From UBA2336 sp964419145 (GTDB lineage Bacteria > Bacteroidota > Bacteroidia > Cytophagales > Cyclobacteriaceae), in the NCBI GenBank assembly GCA_964419145.1, contig CAYQOM010000001.1:434001-498000 (forward strand): a stretch of DNA of 64,000 nt. Direction: 5' to 3'. Position numbers and translations under genes: made by a program. This document shows, in pieces, positions 24,114-32,047 of this stretch. The notes under the pieces were generated by a model. That model was not told the origin of the DNA, did not search any database, and saw only the letters and a list, made by a program, of their open reading frames with translations. Position 1 is the first letter of the stretch. Every line of letters starts with the position of its first letter.

Positions 24114-25340
24114 TTAGTATAAAAACCCAAAGGCCCACAACGGTATGCGGTTCAGGTAGGCTTCTTCTATTTCATCTAGTGCCAGAAATGCATTTTTTAC
24201 TTTTTTGATTTGTTTGTCACCTTTTGATTTTCCCCCAACCTCAAGTGTCCATTTCTGATCTACAAGAAAGTCACCTTCTTTTGATAGCGAAACATGGCGC
24301 TTTGCATTGCGAAGTTGATTCAGTAAAAAGGTCTCGCGAAGTGCACCTTTGTCTGGTTCATCTTTAAGGGCGTAGCTAAGATTTGTATTTTCTAAATATA
24401 CCTTGTCTGGCTTTTGCAATACGGCCACGCCCTTGGAAGCCTGATGAATCAGATTTAACATTCGGGCTCGCTCCAGGTGAATGAGAAACTGATTTACCGA
24501 ATCGCGCCCCATCTTCATTTTCCCTGCAAGTGCCGATATGTTTGGTGTAAATGGAACCGACTCAGCCACTACGCCAAGTAGTTTTTTGATTTGTATAATA
24601 TTTCCAGCGGTGTAGCCTTCGATACTGGCCAGGTCTGATTCAAGTACGGTATTGATTACCTGCCCAAGCTTGATTAAAAAATCACTCTCATCTTCCGTTT
24701 TACTAAATGGAAAATATCCGACTTTAAGATATTGACGGAACAAGGGCAAGGGCTTCCAGTTTTTTGGAAATTGATGAACAGCTTCAACGGAATGAGTAAG
24801 AAGATCCTGAATGCTATATGGAATGAGTGATGATTGTTTTGTGAAATTCAAATATTCACGAAAGGACAAGCCTGGCAACTCGTATGTTATTACACGCCTG
24901 CTTAGATCAGCTTCGCCTTTTTGTATATCAAGTGCTGACGAGGCCGTGAAAATGACGTGCAAGGACGGAAAGCCATCGTAAATATTTTTTAGTTCATTCG
25001 ACCAGTTCGGGTATTTGTGAATCTCATCAATGAGTAACAGACGTCCGCCTTCTTTATTTAAACTGTCGGCCAGATCAAATAATGTATGATCATAAAACCA
25101 GGGATGATCCGCAGAAACGTACAAACCTTTCTCGTTCAGGTTGTATTTCAGGTGTTGAAGCAAAAGGGTGGTTTTACCTGTACCTCGCAAGCCGCGAATG
25201 CCCAGCATACGCTGTTTCCAATTGATTTGTGAAAACAGGAAGCGGGTGAAATCACGTGACACGGATTTCAGGAGGTTGGCCTGAAAAATATATAACCGAT
25301 CCAGCTGCATTTGACTTATACTCAAGTCAAAAGTATGCAT
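24114..25340 (-). CDS. AAA+ ATPase (AAA_14 / DUF4143 type)
   Basis: 408 residues from the ATG at 25340 (MHTFDLSISQMQLDRLYIFQ); the in-frame TTG at 25358 lies inside a palindrome and is less likely. Walker A is GLRGTGKTTLL, Walker B is RLLLIDEIHKY, and a sensor-like stretch is HVIFTASSALDIQKGEADLS. The second half has a winged-helix-like portion (FTPNISALAGKMKMGRDSVN) and a C-terminal DUF4143-like nuclease-fold region (VDQKWTLEVGGKSKGDKQIK). These ATPases are very common in Bacteroidota and archaea and have no settled function. It stands alone, with a perfect palindrome directly ahead of the start codon. Confidence 0.85.
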   Translation of the reverse strand: MHTFDLSISQMQLDRLYIFQANLLKSVSRDFTRFLFSQINWKQRMLGIRGLRGTGKTTLLLQHLKYNLNEKGLYVSADHPWFYDHTLFDLADSLNKEGGRLLLIDEIHKYPNWSNELKNIYDGFPSLHVIFTASSALDIQKGEADLSRRVITYELPGLSFREYLNFTKQSSLIPYSIQDLLTHSVEAVHQFPKNWKPLPLFRQYLKVGYFPFSKTEDESDFLIKLGQVINTVLESDLASIEGYTAGNIIQIKKLLGVVAESVPFTPNISALAGKMKMGRDSVNQFLIHLERARMLNLIHQASKGVAVLQKPDKVYLENTNLSYALKDEPDKGALRETFLLNQLRNAKRHVSLSKEGDFLVDQKWTLEVGGKSKGDKQIKKVKNAFLALDEIEEAYLNRIPLWAFGFLY

Positions 25341-25368
25341 AAATTGACTTGAAACCAAGTCAATTTAT
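25339..25368 (-). promoter_or_regulatory. Perfect palindrome at the start of the ATPase gene
   Basis: 13-bp perfect arms ATAAATTGACTTG (25339-25351) and CAAGTCAATTTAT (25356-25368) with a 4-base centre. It ends on the ATG at 25340, so it could be an operator or an mRNA hairpin covering the initiation region. A further AAGTCAA lies at 25324-25330 inside the gene. Confidence 0.65.
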
Positions 25369-25508
25369 ATAGTTATTAACTTCATTTCGAGCGGATTTGG
25401 GCGCCAAGGCGCAGGGAGGCCTGCCTCGCGTTGATCTTTTGTTGTGCCGGTGTGTCGGTTAGCGGTTGTAGTTGGCTGTTGAAGTCGACACAGTTTGTTT
25501 TGATTGGT

Positions 25509-25586
25509 TAACCCCCTCCGCCCTGCGGGCACCTCCCCCTAAAAAAGGGGGAGGAATTGTTAGGTGTTAATTTTTAGATGGTCGCC
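25509..25586. repeat. CT-rich intergenic repeat, long copy 2
   Basis: Contains CCCTCCGCCCTGCGGGCACC, then a CTCCCCCT / AGGGGGAG inverted pair and GAATTGTTAGGTGTTAATT, matching the copy at 20449. The region 25369-25508 shows no gene. Confidence 0.75.
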
Positions 25587-25655
25587 TGGATTTAACCAGT
25601 GGAGTAAGTCTAGGTCAAATAATTAAACCTTAATTTAACGGTATAACCTCCTTAA

Positions 25656-25802
25656 GTGGTCATAGACATAGGAGAGAGTATTCAGCAAGGGGATCCGGTT
25701 AAGTCGTTTGGTACTTTGCTCAAGAAATTGAGAACTAAATCTTCGACTATTTCACTTGATGAAATTACAAAGGAAGTAGAGGCCGTGCGTTCAGCCTGGT
25801 AG
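25656..25802 (+). pseudogene. Short ORF, possible remnant of an antitoxin-like gene
   Basis: A 48-codon frame starts at GTG 25656, directly after an in-frame TAA, and ends at TAG 25800-25802. The product reads like the C-terminal part of a small regulator or antitoxin: QGDPVKSFGTLLKKLRTKSS, then ISLDEITKEVEAVRSAW. There is no ribosome-binding site and no partner gene. It may be a decayed fragment or a real tiny gene; family recognition is weak. Confidence 0.35.
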
Positions 25803-25844
25803 AAGATCATTTATTTAAAAATAGTAGCGTACACCAAGAAGCAA

Positions 25845-26720
25845 CTACACCATCTCCACCGCTTCCACTTTAATCGCTGCATTGAGTTTTGTTCGAATGC
25901 GTTTAATCACATCCGCATTCCACAACATGCGGTAATGCCCCACATCTTTGAGGGTGATCAATTCGGCTTGCGGTAATTTACTGCCCAGGCGTAAGGAGTT
26001 GGCGTAAGGCAATACCTTGTCGTTGATGTCGTGGAGGATGGTGATATTTTTTACGCGGATGTGTCGTGCTTTTTCTTCAACGCTTGATGACTCCACACGT
26101 TCGTGTAAGATGCGCTCCGTCAGGTTTAGCAGATGCTGGTAGGCGCGCTGCCCGAGGTTGATCGTGCTTTTGAATTCATCAAAAATGTCGATTAAGCGGT
26201 TAGGTGAAGTGAGCATGATGAACTGATCCACTTCATAGCGCGAGCCGGATAGCGCATAGGCCGTGACAGCCGAACCGAAGGAGTGCGACACCACCGAAAA
26301 GGGTTCTGTCGGATTCAGGTGAAAGATCAACGCGCGCAAGGCTTCACGACAAGCAGGCAAGTTGGTGTGCGTGAGTTTTGATTGACCATGCGCAGGCAGA
26401 TCAAGGGCTACTACGCGATAACCTTCATGCGCCAGCATGTTGGCAATGGCGCCCATGCTGCCGGCATTGGATTCCCAGCCGTGTACGAGTACTACAAGTT
26501 TACCATCGGGATTTCCGGTTTCGTAGGCGTAGATGCTTTCGTTCGGATGTTTGATTTCAAAAGGGCGCGCCTGGTTGTAAAATTCCTGTTCTACTTTTTT
26601 AAGCGGAAGTTTTCGCGTTTTCTGAAACAGCCGAAAGGCCTTTGCTCCGGCCTGTCGCGGACTGATTACCGAGTACAGTGAATAATACAATCGTAAAAAG
26701 GAGAGGATAAGTGTTTTCAT
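25845..26720 (-). CDS. Alpha/beta hydrolase
   Basis: 291 residues, alpha/beta-hydrolase fold. LVVLVHGWESNAGSMGAIAN holds the oxyanion-hole HG; the nucleophile is the Ser in FSVVSHSFGSAV; ILHDINDKVLPY carries the likely acid and LKDVGHYRMLWN the catalytic His. The N-terminal 50 residues (FLRLYYSLYSVISPRQAGAK) resemble those of Bacteroidota hydrolases of unknown substrate. A TetR operator lies 12 bp upstream of its ATG and the TetR gene just beyond, so its expression is very likely ligand-controlled by that regulator. Confidence 0.9.
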   Translation of the reverse strand: MKTLILSFLRLYYSLYSVISPRQAGAKAFRLFQKTRKLPLKKVEQEFYNQARPFEIKHPNESIYAYETGNPDGKLVVLVHGWESNAGSMGAIANMLAHEGYRVVALDLPAHGQSKLTHTNLPACREALRALIFHLNPTEPFSVVSHSFGSAVTAYALSGSRYEVDQFIMLTSPNRLIDIFDEFKSTINLGQRAYQHLLNLTERILHERVESSSVEEKARHIRVKNITILHDINDKVLPYANSLRLGSKLPQAELITLKDVGHYRMLWNADVIKRIRTKLNAAIKVEAVEMV

Positions 26721-26731
26721 GGTGCAGTTTT

Positions 26732-26747
26732 TATACCGATCGGTATA
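26732..26747. promoter_or_regulatory. TetR operator upstream of the hydrolase gene
   Basis: Perfect 16-bp palindrome TATACCGATCGGTATA, between the hydrolase start (26720) and the tetR stop (26765). It matches, with one base changed, the site upstream of the tetR gene. Confidence 0.8.
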
Positions 26748-26764
26748 TTTATGGTTAAAAAAAT

Positions 26765-27358
26765 TTACACGTTCATTTCGGTTTCAATCATGCGGTCGAT
26801 GTGATCCATTACATCATTCATGTGTTTTTGATCGTCCAGCAGGTTGGTGATGAAAATACCGCCTTCAATCTGGGCGAGTATACGCAGGGCCATGGCATCA
26901 GGTTCCACTGATTTTTTGAATTGCTTTTTCCGGATGCCTTCGCGGATGATATCAGCAATGCCTTTTTGCAGTTTGCGCATGATTTCGCGCACCCGCTTCA
27001 GTAATACCGGGTTTTGATGTTTGGAGTCTACACCAACATTCAACAACGGGCAGCCGCCATACTTTTTGGTAAGCTGGTAGTAGTTCCGGTAAAAGTCGGT
27101 CATGGCCTGCAGCTTTTTTGCTGGCGATGTTTCCGCGTTCATCTTATCGGCCACGAGCATCACCACCTGGCGCACGTTGTAGTTAAACGCCTGCAGGGCC
27201 AGGTCTTCCTTGCTTTCAAAATTTCCGTAAATGGCACCTTTGGTTAGCCGGGTAGCTTTTGTCACCTCCGACATAGACGTGGCCGCATAGCCATACTTGT
27301 TGAAAACCGGTGCTACGGTTTCAATAATGTACTGACTGGTTACTTCGGCTTTACCCAT
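26765..27358 (-). CDS. TetR/AcrR family regulator
   Basis: 197 residues from the ATG at 27358 (MGKAEVTSQYIIETVAPVFN). The HTH is typical: FNKYGYAATSMSEVTKATRL, then TKGAIYGNFESKEDLALQAF. The C-terminal ligand-binding part has the TetR_C-like GGCPLLNVGVDSKH and a helical end. Near-identical 16-bp palindromes stand before this gene and before the hydrolase gene, so it probably represses both. An unknown hydrophobic substrate is the likely inducer (inferred from the family). Confidence 0.93.
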   Translation of the reverse strand: MGKAEVTSQYIIETVAPVFNKYGYAATSMSEVTKATRLTKGAIYGNFESKEDLALQAFNYNVRQVVMLVADKMNAETSPAKKLQAMTDFYRNYYQLTKKYGGCPLLNVGVDSKHQNPVLLKRVREIMRKLQKGIADIIREGIRKKQFKKSVEPDAMALRILAQIEGGIFITNLLDDQKHMNDVMDHIDRMIETEMNV

Positions 27359-27377
27359 GCACAAGTATACGTAAAAT

Positions 27378-27393
27378 TATACCGATTGGTATA
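27378..27393. promoter_or_regulatory. TetR operator upstream of the tetR gene
   Basis: TATACCGATTGGTATA, 19 bp before the tetR ATG, differing in one central base from the site at 26732. Confidence 0.8.
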
Positions 27394-27457
27394 AATTATA
27401 TGGAATTTTTTTGTGTTATCGATGGAGTATGAGTTTACTTTTTTTTGGAAATCCTGA

Positions 27458-27507
27458 AACCACATAGGAACATAGATCACATAGAAATCTATAAAAACTA
27501 TGTGGTT
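27458..27507. repeat. Inverted repeat with CACATAG core
   Basis: Arms AACCACATAG (27458-27467) and CTATGTGGTT (27498-27507), with extra CATAG copies in the 30-base loop. It lies just beyond the stop of the esterase gene. It may act as a transcript end or be another dispersed intergenic repeat; no T-run follows in the minus direction. Confidence 0.5.
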
Positions 27508-27529
27508 CAAAAAAAGCGCGTACCCCTAT

Positions 27530-29263
27530 CTAGTATCTCCAACTTTTTAAATCCGCACCCTTCGGAGCGTTCTTTTCAATACGCTTTAAAATTTTGGGCA
27601 GGTACATCGTGTTGTAACGCAGTCGTGAAATGTAATTCGGGTTTTCGTGGTCGCCATTCCAGCAATGTTCAGCACGGTCGCCATAATCTACTTCGCCACC
27701 GTAAAACGGATTCTTTGTTTTCTTTAAGAACGCTTCCATTAAATACACGGCATTGTTCAGGTAATAATTATCCATATCCCCGCAGTAGATGTGAATCTTT
27801 CCCTCGAGTTTCGGACCCAATGTCGCCCAGTCGCGTTCGAGGATGTAACGCAGGTCGTAATTTTCTTTCCAGTATGCGGCAACGCTGGGATCAATTTCAC
27901 CAGTTACTTTATCCCACAAGCGTTTCGGGTAACCGTCTTCACCCTGTGGTGAGTACACGGCTTCCCAAATATCCCACTGCTGACCAGAGCGACCTTTTGT
28001 GCCGAGCGCCAGTTCGCGGTAGTTCATTTCGCGCAGTGTTGCCGTGAGTTGACCTAAATAGTTGCGATAACCCGGGCGTTCGGTTTTCTTGAAATCACTT
28101 TCATAGTAGTAGGCATTCTTGTCGTTGTAAATGTCAACAGCACAATAGGCTCTGAAGTCGATCGGATCAGGGCAAGCGGCAAAACATCCGTTGAAATCAT
28201 CGGGATAAAACATTTGTACAGCCAACGCTTCCCATCCACCGGTTGAGCCGCCATACGTGAAGCGCGCCCAACCTTCACCAATGCCGCGGAATTGCTTTTC
28301 AATTTCAGGAACAAGCTCGTACATAATGGCATCTCCATACGGACCCATGCTGGCTGAGTTTACAGCATAAGAGTCATCATAATACGGAGTGGGGTGTTGA
28401 ATTTCGATGATAAGAAAGCGAGGAAAGTTTTTACTCGTCCATTGTTTATAAAAGTTGTGTGCTTCCTGCGCCTGGATTTTATTGTATCCATAAATTCCAA
28501 AGCGCCCGGCATAATCCGTGGTATCCATATTTGGATCGGGTGGGGTCTCACTAAAGCCCCCGAAGTCGGATGGAAAATGTCCATGGAAAATCATGAGTGG
28601 GTAACGCGCTTCCGGATGATCATCAAAGCCTTCCGGCACAAGCACATGTGCGCCCAGATACATTGGTCTGCCCCAGAACTCCGTTAGTTTTTCACTTTGA
28701 ATTTTAATGTGGCGGATGTACTTCGTGTCTTTCGGTTCGGTTACCGGTGGGATTTTCTGATCCATTACAACCTTGATGGTTTCTTTCTTTGCAGGATCAA
28801 ACACAACCTTAACCGGCTTGCTGTAAAAATTTCCGGGTTTGCTATTCCATTGCTGCCCTTCACCCTGATCGGGCGGAAGCTTTACCGTATGACCCGTTTT
28901 TAACGTGAACGTTTCATAGCGATTGATGAGTGCCTGAACGAAGTATTCACCAGATGGAGTATTTGTGATCGACTGTATCGGGTAACCAAAGGCGGTTTCA
29001 TCCACGATAATTTCATCACCCGGTTTCATGCCTTCTACATCTACACCAAACACGAGTTGGGTTGTATGGCCATCCACAATCTGAAAACGCGGTTCACTTT
29101 TATCGTTGTTGGAAAGCATGAGCAACAAACGTCCGTCCTGAGCCTGGTCACTCATTTCCTGTGTAAAAGAAATGGAAAATTTAACTCCGGATTTCGTTGT
29201 GGAATCAGTGGTGCAAAACATGCAGACCAGCAGGAGCAGTGGCAGAAAAGCGTGGGATTTCAT
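27530..29263 (-). CDS. Esterase-like exported protein (putative esterase family)
   Basis: 577 residues. The N-terminus MKSHAFLPLLLLVCMFCTTD looks like a lipoprotein or secreted leader with Cys near the cleavage site. A beta-rich N-terminal domain (to about residue 200) precedes an alpha/beta-hydrolase domain of the esterase-D type: YPLMIFHGHFPSDFGGF as the oxyanion region, ARFTYGGSTGGWEALAVQMF as the nucleophile elbow (GGSTGG), GKIHIYCGDMDNYYLN for the acid, and DRAEHCWNGDHEN for the His. The natural substrate is unknown. It is a single-gene unit. Confidence 0.85.
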   Translation of the reverse strand: MKSHAFLPLLLLVCMFCTTDSTTKSGVKFSISFTQEMSDQAQDGRLLLMLSNNDKSEPRFQIVDGHTTQLVFGVDVEGMKPGDEIIVDETAFGYPIQSITNTPSGEYFVQALINRYETFTLKTGHTVKLPPDQGEGQQWNSKPGNFYSKPVKVVFDPAKKETIKVVMDQKIPPVTEPKDTKYIRHIKIQSEKLTEFWGRPMYLGAHVLVPEGFDDHPEARYPLMIFHGHFPSDFGGFSETPPDPNMDTTDYAGRFGIYGYNKIQAQEAHNFYKQWTSKNFPRFLIIEIQHPTPYYDDSYAVNSASMGPYGDAIMYELVPEIEKQFRGIGEGWARFTYGGSTGGWEALAVQMFYPDDFNGCFAACPDPIDFRAYCAVDIYNDKNAYYYESDFKKTERPGYRNYLGQLTATLREMNYRELALGTKGRSGQQWDIWEAVYSPQGEDGYPKRLWDKVTGEIDPSVAAYWKENYDLRYILERDWATLGPKLEGKIHIYCGDMDNYYLNNAVYLMEAFLKKTKNPFYGGEVDYGDRAEHCWNGDHENPNYISRLRYNTMYLPKILKRIEKNAPKGADLKSWRY

Positions 29264-29407
29264 TGGGGATTTATTTTTTCTTAAGGTAAGCGGGAAAGGG
29301 TAGAATTCAAACCTGATTTTCTATTTCAGGGCTGCATTTTCAGCAGGTTTTGGGCGTCTCAAAATGATTTCTTTATTATATATTGCAAGACTTAATTGCC
29401 TGCACCC

Positions 29408-29785
29408 ATGACCATTCACCTCATCGAAGACGATGATATTTATGCGGAGTTCATCAAGCGCGCATTAAGCCCTGCATATACGGTAACGAGTTTTAGTTCT
29501 GCCGAAGCTTGCCTGAAGGCATTGAATGGTGGGCCCATGCCGGATGCATTTATTGTTGACTACAAACTTCCTGGAAAAAGCGGAATTGAATTCTTTGGTG
29601 AGATCAAGGATAAGCTAAAAGAAGAACAACACATGATTATGATGAGCGCCATTGATGATGGTAACCTCGTGCTCAGCTTCATTAAAAAAGGTGTTCGTGA
29701 TTATGTGATCAAAGACGATACCGTAATCGAATCCCTCAAAGCCATTTTGGAGGGTAAAGAGGACGATTACTATTTGTTTAATTGA
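29408..29785 (+). CDS. Single-domain response regulator
   Basis: 125 residues from the ATG at 29408 (MTIHLIEDDDIYAEFIKRAL), a REC domain and nothing else. Acidic residues 8-10, phospho-acceptor Asp51 (FIVDYKLPGKSG), a Ser at MMSAIDDG and Lys in DYVIKDD fit the fold. With no output domain it probably relays or competes for phosphate or acts by protein contact. It faces the soluble histidine kinase gene; their ends are 15 bp apart. An in-frame TTG at 29396 is a less likely start. Confidence 0.92.
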   Translation: MTIHLIEDDDIYAEFIKRALSPAYTVTSFSSAEACLKALNGGPMPDAFIVDYKLPGKSGIEFFGEIKDKLKEEQHMIMMSAIDDGNLVLSFIKKGVRDYVIKDDTVIESLKAILEGKEDDYYLFN

Positions 29786-29800
29786 TTTAATCTCGCTGCC

Positions 29801-30541
29801 TCAGGCAACGGATGTCGGCACTTCAATAATAAATGTTGCCCCCACGCCCTCTTCATTTACACACGAAATACTTCCGCCTATTTTTTCTGCCATGCTTCTG
29901 GCAATGAACAAGCCGAGGCCGGTAGAACTTTCTCCACCGGTTGGGCGTGCGCTGAATTTCCGGAATTTCTCAAACATGTGCGGTAACTCATCGGGTTTAA
30001 AACCGAGCGCTTCATCGCGGATGGTAATGGTAGCCGTTCCGGGTTTAGATTGATTGGCCTTGATCCAGATTTTCTTTCCTTCAAATGAAAACTTTAATGC
30101 GTTGGAGAGAACGGTATCCACGGCCCGTTGCAAACACTGTCGATCTGTATGGAGCTTAATGTTCTCACTGTCCACCAACAGTGTAATTCCTTTTTTACTG
30201 GCAATACCTGAAAAGTTTTTAACCGCCTGTTGAATGATGCTTTGCATGTTCAGGTCTTCCGGGAAAAGTTCGATGCGGTTATTTTCAATGTTGCGGTAAT
30301 CCACCAGGTTGCGGATCATATCTAGCCCATCGGCTACCACAATGTGCATTTTTTCCAGGTAGTCTTTTTGTTCCTGCGTCAGGTTGTCGCCTACCAGTTG
30401 CATCAATTGCACCAGGGCATACAGCCGGTTTAAAGGCGACTTGATATCATGCGATACGATGCTGACCAACTGGCGCTTTTCCTCTTGTAGCGCTTCAATC
30501 TGTCGAAGCAAATCTTCTGTATCGTGGGGCGTAGAAGCCAT
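29801..30541 (-). CDS. Soluble histidine kinase without sensor domain
   Basis: 246 residues. After a 22-residue coiled-coil start (RQIEALQEEKRQ) comes the HisKA domain with His31 (IVSHDIKSPLNRLYALVQLM) and a HATPase_c domain: AVDTVLSNALKFSFEGKKIW, IRDEALGFKPDELPHMF, STGLGLFIARSMAEKIGG. There are no membrane helices or PAS/GAF domains, so it must receive its signal through another protein. The convergent REC-only protein is the obvious candidate partner, which is an inference from position. Confidence 0.92.
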   Translation of the reverse strand: MASTPHDTEDLLRQIEALQEEKRQLVSIVSHDIKSPLNRLYALVQLMQLVGDNLTQEQKDYLEKMHIVVADGLDMIRNLVDYRNIENNRIELFPEDLNMQSIIQQAVKNFSGIASKKGITLLVDSENIKLHTDRQCLQRAVDTVLSNALKFSFEGKKIWIKANQSKPGTATITIRDEALGFKPDELPHMFEKFRKFSARPTGGESSTGLGLFIARSMAEKIGGSISCVNEEGVGATFIIEVPTSVA

Positions 30542-30573
30542 GTGGTAAGTTAAAAACTTCCCCGATAAATCCG

Positions 30574-31083
30574 TCAGAGACGAATGCGGACTTCCTCTTT
30601 ATAGTTAACCGGAACATTAATGGGAATCCCTTTGTATTGAAGCCGGATGGAGCCCTTATAATGAATTTGCATACGTTTACCACCAATCACCGCAAAAACG
30701 GCATCAAGCAAACCAATTTCCTTCATGTTCAGCTTAACTTCCAGCGGAACGGTAAACTCGGCATTGGCCGGCACTTTTATTTTCATTTGCTGATCGATAA
30801 CGGCCGCCTTTTTTCCATCTACAAAAACCTCCATGTCAATTTTTTTAACTGTCATGCGGAGGTTGTTGGGGTTGTACAGAGTGGCATTCGCCCGAAGCAT
30901 CGGATCGGATGTAGCGTCCACAATAATGTCACGGATTTGCCGGAGTTGTACATCCTCCTTCGGCTTGCATGAAACCAACATCAGCACCAATACAAATCCG
31001 TACCCCGCACCCCGTACCCACTGCCCTGAGGTTCCCGAAGGGCGAAACTCCTTATTACTAACCATAATCGTAAGTATAGACAT
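30574..31083 (-). CDS. LEA14-like lipoprotein
   Basis: 169 residues. A lipobox ends at Cys in FVLVLMLVSCKPKED, so the mature protein is probably lipid-anchored. The mature part resembles the LEA type 2 (water-stress) beta-sandwich: ATLYNPNNLRMTVKKIDMEV, then AEFTVPLEVKLNMKEIGLL and YKGIPINVPVNYKEEVRI. Its function in Bacteroidota is unknown. The leader from the first ATG is long (about 38 residues); the ATG at residue 7 is an alternative start. Confidence 0.75.
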   Translation of the reverse strand: MSILTIMVSNKEFRPSGTSGQWVRGAGYGFVLVLMLVSCKPKEDVQLRQIRDIIVDATSDPMLRANATLYNPNNLRMTVKKIDMEVFVDGKKAAVIDQQMKIKVPANAEFTVPLEVKLNMKEIGLLDAVFAVIGGKRMQIHYKGSIRLQYKGIPINVPVNYKEEVRIRL

Positions 31084-31091
31084 TCTCTTTC

Positions 31092-31099
31092 TAACTTTG
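31092..31099 (+). promoter_or_regulatory. Bacteroidota -7 box (TAnnTTTG) before the oxygenase gene
   Basis: TAACTTTG ends 4 bp before the ATG at 31104, so the transcript would start at or next to the start codon and be leaderless. Confidence 0.55.
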
Positions 31100-31103
31100 T
31101 TAC

Positions 31104-31715
31104 ATGAATCCGCACTTTGAGGCCATTGCCGATGGGCTGGCTGAGCACGGGTATGCCGTGATCGATCAATTTTTAAGCCAACAGGAGGTTGGTGCTATTC
31201 TTGAACTGGAAGAATTGCGCGATACCGCCAACATGAAACGGGCCGGCATTGGAAACAGTCAGTCGCTTCAGGTTCAGGAAGGTATCCGGGGCGATTATAT
31301 TAACTGGCTTGATCGGGAAACCGCACCACAGCCGGTAAAAGTTTACCTCACCCGGTTGGATGAACTGATTGCCTTTTTAAACCAGTCGCTTTACTTAAGC
31401 TTAAAAGATTACGAAGCGCACTTTACCAAGTATCCTCCCGGCACATTTTATAAACGCCACCTCGACCAGTTCAAATACGATGACCACCGCAGGCTGTCGG
31501 TAATCTGTTACCTCAACCCCGATTGGAAGGAAGAAGAAGGTGGAGCCTTGCGCATGTACCTGTTGGATAAAACCCTGGATGTGTTACCCGAAGCGGGTCG
31601 CTTGGTTTGTTTTCGATCGGATATCATTGAACACGAAGTGTTGCCCGCCACGCGCGAGCGCCTGAGCATTACCGGCTGGATGCTGGACCGGCTTGCAGCC
31701 TTGAAACACTTATGA
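31104..31715 (+). CDS. 2OG-Fe(II) dioxygenase (prolyl 4-hydroxylase-like)
   Basis: 203 residues. The double-stranded beta-helix shows the metal facial triad: His and Asp in FYKRHLDQFKYDDHRRLSVI, and the distal His in DIIEHEVLPATRERLSITGW, whose Arg would bind 2-oxoglutarate. The N-terminal part (AEHGYAVIDQFLSQQEVG) matches SM-20/prolyl-hydroxylase-like proteins. The likely role is hydroxylation of a protein or small molecule; the substrate is unknown. Its last 6 bp overlap the end of the convergent gene. Confidence 0.9.
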   Translation: MNPHFEAIADGLAEHGYAVIDQFLSQQEVGAILELEELRDTANMKRAGIGNSQSLQVQEGIRGDYINWLDRETAPQPVKVYLTRLDELIAFLNQSLYLSLKDYEAHFTKYPPGTFYKRHLDQFKYDDHRRLSVICYLNPDWKEEEGGALRMYLLDKTLDVLPEAGRLVCFRSDIIEHEVLPATRERLSITGWMLDRLAALKHL

Positions 31716-31985
31716 ATTTCGCTTGCTGATTTTGTTGGCCGAAATGGAACGTTGCCGGGAACTCTTGAAGCGCGCCACGGATTCATCGCGTTTTGCACCA
31801 TGTTTTGTTTTTCTTCCCTGCACGCGCTTGCGCCATAATCGCCAACTGGCTGGCTTTAAATTTTTTCGCATCAATTCAATTACACCCTGCTCCGATAATC
31901 CGAACTGATGCTCGATGGCCTCAAACGGAGTGCGGTCTTCCCACGCCATTTCAATAATGCGGTCAATGTCTTCTGGCGTAAGCAT
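31710..31985 (-). CDS. TIGR03643 / DUF2805 family protein
   Basis: 91 residues. The family core is clear: LTPEDIDRIIEMAWEDRTPF, FGLSEQGVIELMRKNLKPAS and WRLWRKRVQGRKTKH, followed by a basic, low-complexity tail rich in Arg, Lys and Ser. It looks like a small HTH-type nucleic-acid binding protein; no function is established. The 3' end overlaps the oxygenase gene by 6 bp in convergent orientation. Confidence 0.9.
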   Translation of the reverse strand: MLTPEDIDRIIEMAWEDRTPFEAIEHQFGLSEQGVIELMRKNLKPASWRLWRKRVQGRKTKHGAKRDESVARFKSSRQRSISANKISKRNS

Positions 31986-32047
31986 AGCATTGAAACAGAT
32001 AACCGTTTCAATTGGTTATGCCAGACAATCAGAAGTTATTGAACAGG

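Noticed and set aside
25651..25658. Ribosome-binding site for the short ORF at 25656
   Set aside because: The nearby CCTCCTTA is the complement of a Shine-Dalgarno sequence on this strand, so it cannot serve the plus-strand ORF.
27445..28047. 200-residue plus-strand ORF
   Set aside because: Antisense to the esterase-like gene, rich in Arg, Ser and His with no domain; it is a shadow frame.
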